Positions 1-5,817 of a stretch of 8,463 bases of DNA are shown piece after piece (within the stretch, counting starts at the first letter, position 1; the number at the start of each line of letters is the position of its first letter). Origin of the DNA: Spirochaetaceae bacterium (GTDB lineage Bacteria; Spirochaetota; Spirochaetia; Treponematales; Breznakiellaceae); contig JAITGR010000142.1 in NCBI GenBank assembly GCA_031280455.1, forward strand, positions 1 through 8,463. The letters run 5' to 3'. Made by a program: the position numbers and the translations under genes. Below the pieces are notes generated by a model, which saw only the letters and a list, made by a program, of their open reading frames with translations, ran no database searches and was not told the origin of the DNA.

Positions 1-4
1 TGAG

Positions 5-120
5 GCTGTTCCAAAACTTCAGTTTTTGGAACAGCTACCTTAAAAAACCGCAGTTTTGCAGGCTCCAGGCCGAAAAACTGCAAGAGCCTGTTACAAAACA
101 ACCGGTTTTGGAACAGGCTC
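5..120. repeat. Cluster of three intergenic hairpins sharing a GTTCCAAAAC-like arm
   Basis: Three inverted repeats lie in a row. The first pairs 5-16 with 24-35, 12 perfect pairs around a 7-base loop. The second pairs 50-57 with 74-81, 8 pairs. The third pairs 84-99 with 105-120, 15 of 16 positions, around a 5-base loop. The first and third share the arm GTTCCAAAAC or a one-base variant, so they look like diverged copies of one element. The GGCTC at 61-65 can also pair with GAGCC at 84-88, giving an alternative fold. There is no T-tract after any stem, so a classical intrinsic terminator is not supported. A dispersed palindromic repeat, or a 3' end-stabilising structure for a gene upstream of the window, is more likely. 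Confidence 0.75.
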
Positions 121-298
121 AATTTGGTATTGGGGACCGTACACATTATGCGCATAGTAACCTTCTCTGTTTTACCGCAAGAACATCGCGCGAAACGTGC
201 CGCGCTGACTAAAAGATAAATCTGGCCGCGCCATTGTGTCTAGACAAGCGCTGACGGTTGTCAGTTGTCAAAACCAAGATTAACCGAAAACTGAAAAA
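121..298. other. Non-coding stretch with small palindromes, no gene seen
   Basis: No reading frame here has a plausible start, ribosome site and composition. Two small patterns are visible: the perfect 10-base palindrome TATGCGCATA at 147-156 and two tandem copies of GTTGTCA at 257-270. Neither has an evident function. Confidence 0.5.
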
Positions 299-323
299 TT
301 GCACTATTCCGCTAAAAGTGCAA
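299..323. promoter_or_regulatory. Dyad upstream of the barrel-protein promoter, possible operator
   Basis: TTGCACT (299-305) and AGTGCAA (317-323) form a perfect 7-base inverted repeat with an 11-base gap. It ends 10 bases before the -35 box of the 334-363 promoter. An activator or other regulator could bind there, but no regulator gene lies nearby and the motif is not one I can assign to a family. Confidence 0.3.
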
Positions 324-333
324 ATAATTCGCT

Positions 334-363
334 TTGACAGATGGAAAAACCTGCTGGTACAAT
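334..363 (+). promoter_or_regulatory. Sigma70-type promoter of the outer-membrane protein gene
   Basis: The -35 box TTGACA (334-339) matches the consensus perfectly. An 18-base spacer separates it from TACAAT (358-363), which matches TATAAT at five of six positions. Transcription should start near 370, giving an untranslated leader of about 53 bases before the ATG at 423. This is the best-matching canonical promoter in the window and suggests strong basal expression. Confidence 0.8.
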
Positions 364-422
364 GATTTATATGGGAAACGGCGTTGCCGCGTACTAAAAA
401 CACTGTTTTGGAGGATGTTCTT

Positions 423-1874
423 ATGAAAAAAATGGTTTGTGGAATGCTGGCGCTCGTGTGTGCGGGCGGCAGTCTGTTTGCGGAGGTTGTTCTGTCGGGT
501 TCGGGCAGGATTCTGTGGGCGCCCTTTGGCGCGCAGTTGCCGAATGATGATTCCGCTAAATGGGGCGACGGCAAAGACTACCCCGTACGCACCTACTTTG
601 GCGCGGAAAATCCGTGGTGGAACGACGGCCCGCGTATCGGGCTTAACCTAAACGGCCAGCGGGAAGAAGGCAACATGGGCTTTAAGCTCGGCTTTCGCGT
701 GGAAAACGGCGCGCCAGTCATTGACGACTGCATCGCCAATGTGTGGCTCCGCCCCTTTTACAATGCCGAAGACGAAGGAAACGCCGTTTTAGGCAGCATA
801 ACACTGACCTTCGGGCAGTACGCCATAGACAACATGCGCTACAAGTTCGCCGGCTCGGGCATCGGCTTTCATAACTACGTCCAGTACATACGCGCCGGCG
901 ACAGCGGGGCGGGCCTTACTAACGAAGAATCCACCTTCCAGCGCTTCCAGTCACCGGGCTTTGGCACCCACATCAGCATAGAGCCGGTAAGCGGCCTGTG
1001 GCTTGGCGCGGGCTTTGGCAGCGTTGGCTCTAGCCGCCTGTTCCGCAACGAATGGCACGAAAACGGCTGGGTAGACGCCATGAAAAACGCGCAAATCGCC
1101 GCCGGTTACACCATAGAAGGCGTCGGCCTTGTCCGCGTCCAGTGGGTCGGCTGGCAGGAGAAATACTGGCGGGTAACCGAAGCGGATCCTTCAGGCAATC
1201 CTACCAAATGGGGCTGGGTGGTTGAATCGCTCGACAAGCCGCTCAACTACACAGGCGACGCGGGGAAAATACAGGCCGCGTTCAACCTAACGGCCGTTAA
1301 GGGCTTTAACGCCGACCTGGGTGTGAGTTTCGCGCTGGCCGATGAAAAAGACTGGTGGGACGACCTTGATAAAACGAACAAAACAAAGACCGTTACCACG
1401 CAGCCCAACCACACCGTGTCGCTGGGCTTCGACGTCAACACCCGCCCCGTGCGCGTGTACGGCATCGCGTCCGGCAAGTTCGGCGGGTATACCGAAGAAA
1501 AACCGGCTGTCGGCGATAGCACGACCGTTAAGCAGGGGACGGAGTTGTCGCTGAACATCGAGCCGTGGTGGTACATTAACTCCGGCCTTATGCTGGTTGC
1601 CGAGCTTTTTGTCGATACCCGCTTTGGCAGTGATGAAGAGGTAACCGGCTCCACAGGCCAGCGCGGGGCGGACGCCGACCCTTCGCGTAATCCTGACGCG
1701 GGCGCGAAGAACAACTACACCGACCTGGGCTTTGGCCTGTTTGTCCGCAAAAACATTCCCGGCGGCGATATTCGCGCGGGTGTGGCGTGCAAGGTGCCGG
1801 GTGTGGCGGGGGACGCGCACAAGGGCGCGGCACTGCAAATTACCGTGCCGGTTATGTTCAACTACGGTTTCTAG
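423..1874 (+). CDS. Secreted outer-membrane beta-barrel protein (porin-like), 483 aa
   Basis: The start is the ATG at 423: GGAGGA at 410-415 sits 7 bases upstream and a signal peptide begins at once. An in-frame TTG at 384 lies upstream of that ribosome site and is rejected. Residues 1-20 form the signal: MKK, a hydrophobic core (residues 4-16), and a signal peptidase I site after S-L-F-A. The mature protein has no membrane helix. It has alternating polar and hydrophobic short strands rich in W, Y, F, G, N and D (for example W-W near residues 60 and 380), and it ends in ITVPVMFNYGF, a C-terminal aromatic strand like the recognition signal of outer-membrane barrels. I cannot name the family. 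It lies upstream of a sugar-type ABC importer, but a repeat and a second promoter intervene, so a role as its outer-membrane channel is inference. Confidence 0.8.
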   Translation: MKKMVCGMLALVCAGGSLFAEVVLSGSGRILWAPFGAQLPNDDSAKWGDGKDYPVRTYFGAENPWWNDGPRIGLNLNGQREEGNMGFKLGFRVENGAPVIDDCIANVWLRPFYNAEDEGNAVLGSITLTFGQYAIDNMRYKFAGSGIGFHNYVQYIRAGDSGAGLTNEESTFQRFQSPGFGTHISIEPVSGLWLGAGFGSVGSSRLFRNEWHENGWVDAMKNAQIAAGYTIEGVGLVRVQWVGWQEKYWRVTEADPSGNPTKWGWVVESLDKPLNYTGDAGKIQAAFNLTAVKGFNADLGVSFALADEKDWWDDLDKTNKTKTVTTQPNHTVSLGFDVNTRPVRVYGIASGKFGGYTEEKPAVGDSTTVKQGTELSLNIEPWWYINSGLMLVAELFVDTRFGSDEEVTGSTGQRGADADPSRNPDAGAKNNYTDLGFGLFVRKNIPGGDIRAGVACKVPGVAGDAHKGAALQITVPVMFNYGF

Positions 1875-1925
1875 GGAAACACTGATTGCGCCATCCATAC
1901 ATGGTGAAATCACGTTGCGTAAAAT

Positions 1926-1999
1926 AAACCACGGAAAAACACGGAAAGGACACGGAATTGCGGTCTCTTTCCGCGTGGTTTCCGTGCCTTCCGTGGTTT
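1926..1999. repeat. Long imperfect palindrome built of six CACGGAA units
   Basis: CACGGAA occurs at 1930, 1940 and 1951. Its reverse complement TTCCGTG occurs at 1980 and 1989, and a variant with CG inserted (TTCCGCGTG) at 1969. The halves fold on each other: 1926-1936 pairs with 1989-1999 (11 perfect pairs), 1940-1947 with 1979-1986 (8 pairs), and 1951-1954 with 1974-1977. The structure lies 52 bases after the stop of the barrel-protein gene. No T-run follows it: the next bases are AAATCC. It resembles a REP-like mobile palindrome more than a terminator, though it could stabilise the upstream mRNA or partly end transcription. Confidence 0.8.
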
Positions 2000-2028
2000 A
2001 AATCCGATTTAATCAGCGGTTCCCTGGT

Positions 2029-2058
2029 TTGAATGTGTATAATTTTTATATGTATAAA
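2029..2058 (+). promoter_or_regulatory. Probable promoter of the ABC importer operon
   Basis: TTGAAT (2029-2034), an 18-base spacer and TATAAA (2053-2058) make a plausible sigma70 promoter. A perfect TATAAT at 2038-2043 is an alternative -10 box, but nothing resembling a -35 box lies at the right distance from it. This is the only AT-rich stretch between the palindrome and the first permease gene. Which -10 box is used cannot be decided by eye. Confidence 0.5.
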
Positions 2059-2095
2059 AATAATGCGTTAGCAAAGTGAAGGAGTATTGTGCTTT

Positions 2096-3013
2096 ATGAA
2101 GCAACCTACGAGTGTGCTGGCAAAGTACGTCAAAAAAACATGGATGTTGTATTTGATGCTGCTGCTGCCTATGGCTTTTTTTCTGGTGTTCCGCTATGTG
2201 CCAATGTGGAATATACAAATCGCGTTCAAGGATTACAACATTTTCCGCGGCGTCGACAGTTCGCCCTGGGTGGGCTTTAAGTGGTTTGCCGAGGCGTTCC
2301 GTTCGCGGGACTTTTTAATCGCGCTTAAAAACACCATTTGTCTTAACCTTCTGGATTTGATTGTCGGGTTTCCCGCGCCCATTATTCTGGCGATTTTGCT
2401 GAACGAGGTCGCGTACAAGCGGTATAAAAAAGTCGCGCAGACGGTTATGTACCTGCCGCACTTCTTGTCGTGGATTATCATCAGCGGTATCGCGGTGCAA
2501 CTGTTCGCGCCGTCTGGCGGCGTTATCAATCTTGCGCTGGCCAGGCTGGGGGGGAAGCCGGTCGACTTTCTCATGGATACCAGGATGTGGGTCGGCACCT
2601 ACATTGGGCTTGGTGTGTGGAAGGAGATGGGCTGGGGGACGATTATCTACCTGGCGGCGATTACCGGCATTAACCCCGAAATTTACGAGGCCGCCGAGGT
2701 TGACGGCGCGGGGCGCTGGCGCAAGATTTGGAACGTAACGCTGCCGGCGCTGCGCCCTACGATTATCGTTCTTTTAATTATGAACCTGGGGCGCATTTTG
2801 GGCAGCGAATTCGACCGCCCGTACACAATGAGCAACCCCAGCGTTATGTCGGTCGCCGACGTTATCGGTACCATGGTGTATCGCGTGGGTATTCGTTCCG
2901 GTCAGTTTAGTTTAACCGCCGCCGTGGGGCTGTTTCAGTCTGTGGTCTGCGTTGTCTTCCTGCTCAGCGCAAACGCGCTTTCCAAGAAGTTCGGCGAGCG
3001 CGGCATTTGGTAA
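2096..3013 (+). CDS. Sugar-type ABC importer permease, LplB-like (CUT1 family), 305 aa
   Basis: This is one of two inner-membrane subunits of a binding-protein-dependent importer. The N-terminus has a basic stretch followed by the first membrane segment (about residues 16-37), with the LplB-style passage YVPMWNIQIAFKDYN right after it. About six hydrophobic segments can be recognised. The cytoplasmic EAA loop, which contacts the ATPase, is clear at residues 198-217: EAAEVDGAGRW followed by RKIWNVTLP. Length is normal for the family. The ATG at 2096 is chosen: AAGGAG at 2079-2084 lies 11 bases before it, slightly far, but an in-frame TTG at 2087 is only 2 bases from that site. The second permease follows 12 bases after the stop, so the two are co-transcribed. 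No ATPase gene is nearby, so a shared MsmK/UgpC-type ATPase is inferred. LplB-type permeases transport oligosaccharides or related solutes; the substrate here is unknown. Confidence 0.9.
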   Translation: MKQPTSVLAKYVKKTWMLYLMLLLPMAFFLVFRYVPMWNIQIAFKDYNIFRGVDSSPWVGFKWFAEAFRSRDFLIALKNTICLNLLDLIVGFPAPIILAILLNEVAYKRYKKVAQTVMYLPHFLSWIIISGIAVQLFAPSGGVINLALARLGGKPVDFLMDTRMWVGTYIGLGVWKEMGWGTIIYLAAITGINPEIYEAAEVDGAGRWRKIWNVTLPALRPTIIVLLIMNLGRILGSEFDRPYTMSNPSVMSVADVIGTMVYRVGIRSGQFSLTAAVGLFQSVVCVVFLLSANALSKKFGERGIW

Positions 3014-3025
3014 AAGAGGTTTTTT

Positions 3026-3901
3026 ATGGCAATTAAATCAAAAACAACCAAGATATGGGATTTTGTCATCGCCGCGGCGGTGCTGGGCGTTATTATGCTG
3101 TGCTTGTTTCCCATGCTCAACATTTTCGCCCGCAGCGCCAGCGACCCCATGGCGATTGTCAACAAGCAGGTGTCGTTTTTGCCGGTGCGCCCCACGCTGG
3201 ATTCGTACCGCTTTGTGTTCGCCGACCCGAGTTTTAGCCGCGCGCTGGTGTGGACGGCGATTTTGACGATTATCTGCACGCTGTTTTCGCTGGCTATGAC
3301 CATTTTGTGCGCGTTCCCGCTGGTGTACGATGACTTAAAGGGGCGCAAGTTGTTCAACATGCTCATTTTAATTACAATGTATTTTTCCGCCGGCACCATT
3401 CCCAACTACATTCTTATGAAGTCGCTGGGGCTGCTTAACAATCCGCTGGTGCTGATTATTCCGGGGTGTATTTCGGTGTTTAACGTCATTATTCTGCGGA
3501 GTTTCTTTTTTAGCGTGCCGGTGAGTCTGCGCGAAAGCGCGGAGCTGGACGGGGCGCATCCGTTTTCGGTGTTGTGGCATGTGTACCTGCCGCTGTCGGC
3601 TCCGGTGCTGGCGACGCTTTCGCTTTTTTACGCGGTGGGGCGCTGGAACGGGTTTTCGGACGCGCTGTTGTACTTAACTGAATCGACGTTTCATCCTATT
3701 CAGTTGAAGTTGTACAACATCATCAACAACTTGTCGTCTATCGAAGTAGCGGCGCAGGAAGGGGGCGCGGCGACTCCGGCGGCCAGCGACGGCATGAAGG
3801 CGGCGGCGGTTATGTTTGCCACGATTCCTATTCTGATTGTGTATCCGTGGCTGCAGCGGTATTTTATCGCGGGTGTTTCGGTGGGCGCGGTAAAGGAATA
3901 A
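3026..3901 (+). CDS. Sugar-type ABC importer permease, YtcP/LplC-like (CUT1 family), 291 aa
   Basis: This is the partner permease of the 2096-3013 product. The start is well set: AGAGG at 3015-3019 stands 6 bases before the ATG. A membrane segment spans about residues 11-31 and is followed by the family's external stretch. That stretch contains P-M-A-I and SFLPVRPTLDSYRFVF, which corresponds to the usual N-S-F-xx-P-xx-T-L-xx-Y region. The EAA loop is at residues 170-189 (ESAELDGAHPF then SVLWHVYLP). About six membrane segments are recognisable and the length is typical. The C-terminus ends in the usual run with PWLQRYFIAGVSVGAVKE, which matches YtcP-type proteins. It sits 12 bases after the first permease. 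A gap of 145 bases holding hairpins separates it from the binding-protein gene, which is probably in the same transcript. Confidence 0.92.
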   Translation: MAIKSKTTKIWDFVIAAAVLGVIMLCLFPMLNIFARSASDPMAIVNKQVSFLPVRPTLDSYRFVFADPSFSRALVWTAILTIICTLFSLAMTILCAFPLVYDDLKGRKLFNMLILITMYFSAGTIPNYILMKSLGLLNNPLVLIIPGCISVFNVIILRSFFFSVPVSLRESAELDGAHPFSVLWHVYLPLSAPVLATLSLFYAVGRWNGFSDALLYLTESTFHPIQLKLYNIINNLSSIEVAAQEGGAATPAASDGMKAAAVMFATIPILIVYPWLQRYFIAGVSVGAVKE

Positions 3902-3903
3902 TG

Positions 3904-3996
3904 CTGCCGGTTTGGCGGGCGAAGCCCGCCATTCGGCTTGGCCCAAAAGGCGCAGCCTTTTGGGCAGCTCAACTGGGCAGACTGCCAGTTTGGCGG
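3904..3996. repeat. Two trinucleotide-loop hairpins and a third weaker one, flanked by a direct repeat, between permease and binding-protein genes
   Basis: The first hairpin is 3914-3920 with 3924-3930, 7 perfect pairs and loop GAA. The second is 3941-3951 with 3955-3965, 11 perfect pairs and loop GCA. The third pairs AACTGG (3971-3976) with CCAGTT (3985-3990) plus a bulged pair. The copies CTGCCGGTTTGGCGG (3904-3918) and CTGCCAGTTTGGCGG (3982-3996), 14 of 15 identical, bracket the first two. No T-tract follows, so full termination is unlikely. In importer operons such structures can protect upstream mRNA ends or set the ratio of permease to binding protein; that role is inferred here. Confidence 0.8.
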
Positions 3997-4010
3997 TGTA
4001 TATAAATTAG

Positions 4011-4031
4011 ATGTATATGAGATACATGTAT
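4011..4031. promoter_or_regulatory. AT-rich palindromic leader before the binding-protein gene
   Basis: ATGTAT (4011-4016) and ATACAT (4022-4027) are inverted repeats, and ATACATGTAT (4022-4031) is a perfect palindrome. TATAAA at 4001-4006 could be a -10 box, but no convincing -35 lies at 16-18 bases. This could be an operator, an internal weak promoter or simply AT-rich leader sequence. The following ribosome site is GGAGGA at 4038-4043. Confidence 0.25.
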
Positions 4032-4046
4032 GTTTTTGGAGGATGT

Positions 4047-5642
4047 ATGAAAACAAGAAAGATTATGGCGCTTCTGGCGCTGGGCGCGGCGGTGTTCGTT
4101 CTGGGCGGCTGCGCGAAAAAGGGCGGCGGCGCGGGCGGGCCGCAGAAAGTGGTTGTGGAAGTGTTTGACCGCGGAACGGACGGCGGCAAAACAAGCCCGA
4201 CGGACAATCAGTGGACAAAGTGGATTAAGGAAAAGGCGCTGAAGGACGAAAACCTGGTCGTTGAATTTGTCGCGGTCAACCGCTGGGACGAAGCGACCGC
4301 GCTCACCAACCTTATGGCCGCCGGTACGCCGCCCGATGTCTGTATAACGTACAACAACGGCAACATTACAAGCTGGGCCGAGCAGGGCGGGCTTTTTAAC
4401 GTCGCGCCGTATTTGGATTCAACGTTAAAGGACTTGAACGATTTCCTGGGCGAAGACAAGGCGCTTCCCGGGCGGCGTATGATTGAACGGCAGCGGGACG
4501 AAAAAACCGGCGAGATTTATTCCATGCCCGCCCGCCGCATGAATGTCGCGCGGCTCAACACGTTTATCCGCAAGGACTGGCTGGACAAGCTGGGCCTCCC
4601 GCTGCCGCGCACAACGCAGGAATACTACGATGCGCTGGCGGCGTTCAAAGAAAAAGACCCGGGCGGTGTTGGCAAAGAAAAAGTAATTCCGTTTTCCACG
4701 GCGGGGCTGCGCATCGACTGGGGCGCGGGCACCATGCTCGATTCGTTTCTTGACCCCGAAATTTCGGTAAAAGAATTGTGGATAAACTCGGTTGTCGAGC
4801 GTTTCTTTCTGGTGCGTAACTACAAAGAGGGGCTGCGCTTCCTCAACAAAATGTACAACGCCGGCCTTGTCGACCGCGACTTTCCGCTGTACAAGGACGA
4901 CAACACGCTGTACAACTTGCTAAAAAGCGGCGTTGTGGGGAGTTTCATCCACAACTGGGACCAGATTTACCGCGACGGCGACGCTATTCTGAAAGATTTG
5001 CAGAAAAACATTCCCACCGCCGAACTGGTGCCGGTGGACTGCTTTACGTCCAGCGACGGTGTTACGCACAAAACCATCTACGACGCCGCGGGCGCGTTCT
5101 ACTTCATTCCCGCCGGCGCGAAAAATCCCGACGCGGCCATGCGCTACCTTAACTGGCTTTCGCGCTACGAAAACTACCACTTTATCCAGGTTGGGCCGGA
5201 GGGCGTTGTGCACACCATGGTCGACGGCGTTCCCAAAATCAACCCGACTGCCGGCGACGGCTGGATGCAGAACAGCTCGCAGAACATTGATTACACGCTG
5301 ATGATGAACGGCCTCTTTTTGGGCAACGACGACGAGAACATCAAGGCGCTGGCCGCCGGTTATTCGTGGCCTGCCGAAAAAATTGTGGGCGCGTACGAAA
5401 TGTCGTTGACCAATGGCCGTCCGGCGATTATCGTTACCACAACCGGCCCCCTCACGGTCGCCGGCCCGCTGACCCAGACGCTTACCGACAAAGGCGTGGT
5501 TATTTTTACCAAGTCAATTCAGGCAAAGCCATCCGACTTTGACGCGACGTACGACGCGCTCATCAAGGACTGGCTGGATTCCGGCGCGCAAAAAGTCGTC
5601 GACGAGCGCCGCGAAAAGTTCATCGACCCGTTTAACCGGTAG
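4047..5642 (+). CDS. Lipoprotein extracellular solute-binding protein, LplA-like, 531 aa
   Basis: This is the substrate-capturing part of the importer encoded just upstream. The ATG at 4047 gives a clean lipoprotein signal: MKTRK, a hydrophobic core, then L-G-G-C with Cys22 as the lipidation site, followed by a small glycine-rich linker. An in-frame ATG at 4011 would place the ribosome site inside the gene and spoil the signal. GGAGGA (4038-4043) is only 3 bases from the ATG, a tight spacing. The mature protein is of family-1 type: a beta strand after the linker, the G-T-P-P-D-V motif near residue 93 followed by W-A-E-Q-G-G-L-F-N-V-A-P-Y-L, and W-rich C-terminal segments. At about 530 residues it matches LplA/YtcQ-type proteins, which are larger than classical maltose-type binders. 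No residue identifies the ligand. A strong terminator follows the gene. Confidence 0.92.
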   Translation: MKTRKIMALLALGAAVFVLGGCAKKGGGAGGPQKVVVEVFDRGTDGGKTSPTDNQWTKWIKEKALKDENLVVEFVAVNRWDEATALTNLMAAGTPPDVCITYNNGNITSWAEQGGLFNVAPYLDSTLKDLNDFLGEDKALPGRRMIERQRDEKTGEIYSMPARRMNVARLNTFIRKDWLDKLGLPLPRTTQEYYDALAAFKEKDPGGVGKEKVIPFSTAGLRIDWGAGTMLDSFLDPEISVKELWINSVVERFFLVRNYKEGLRFLNKMYNAGLVDRDFPLYKDDNTLYNLLKSGVVGSFIHNWDQIYRDGDAILKDLQKNIPTAELVPVDCFTSSDGVTHKTIYDAAGAFYFIPAGAKNPDAAMRYLNWLSRYENYHFIQVGPEGVVHTMVDGVPKINPTAGDGWMQNSSQNIDYTLMMNGLFLGNDDENIKALAAGYSWPAEKIVGAYEMSLTNGRPAIIVTTTGPLTVAGPLTQTLTDKGVVIFTKSIQAKPSDFDATYDALIKDWLDSGAQKVVDERREKFIDPFNR

Positions 5643-5664
5643 TACCGCGTAAACGGAATTTCCA

Positions 5665-5747
5665 CGCCGGTCGCGCCGAAAAGGAGGATGTCTCCCGCCC
5701 TTGGTAAAGAGGGCGGGCAAATTCCGGCGCAACCGGCGGTTTTTTTT
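5665..5747 (+). terminator. Strong intrinsic terminator of the importer operon, with a nested hairpin
   Basis: The outer stem pairs 5665-5678 with 5725-5738, 13 of 14 positions and GC-rich. It encloses a second hairpin, CCCGCCCT (5694-5701) with AGGGCGGG (5710-5717). Eight T residues (5740-5747) follow almost directly. It begins 23 bases after the binding-protein stop. There is no T-run on the minus strand past the stem, so it works in one direction and does not serve hisS. Confidence 0.88.
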
Positions 5748-5750
5748 CTT

Positions 5751-5771
5751 CAGATTTCAGATTTCAGATTT
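5751..5771. repeat. Three tandem copies of CAGATTT
   Basis: Exact copies lie at 5751-5757, 5758-5764 and 5765-5771, immediately after the terminator T-run. This short tandem repeat could vary in number between strains. No function is apparent. Confidence 0.9.
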
Positions 5772-5776
5772 CGGTC

Positions 5777-5817
5777 TTTGCGCCGATAACGCAGCGCAAA
5801 CCAGCGTGTTCTGCGTT
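5777..5817 (-). other. Overlapping alternative hairpins at the 3' end of hisS
   Basis: TTTGCGC (5777-5783) pairs with GCGCAAA (5794-5800), and AACGCAG (5788-5794) pairs with CTGCGTT (5811-5817), which includes part of the hisS stop codon. The two folds share bases, so only one can form at a time. No U-tract follows on the minus strand. They may slow or end hisS transcription against the convergent operon, but this is not a canonical terminator. Confidence 0.35.

Noticed and set aside
1287..1913. 208-codon open frame on the minus strand over the barrel-protein gene
   Set aside because: Antisense shadow of a gene with a signal peptide, promoter and ribosome site; no start signal of its own.
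1926..1999. Intrinsic terminator of the barrel-protein gene
   Set aside because: The stem is followed by AAATCC rather than a T-run; a REP-like palindrome fits better, although a stabilising role is not excluded.
2548..2554. Run of seven G in the first permease gene as a slippage site
   Set aside because: Seven is short and explained by two GGG glycine codons after CTG; much weaker than the 11-G run in hisS.
5688..5789. Short plus-strand frame of 33 codons starting next to GGAGG inside the terminator
   Set aside because: The ATG overlaps the supposed ribosome site, the frame runs through the terminator T-run and tandem repeat, and the peptide has no recognisable features.
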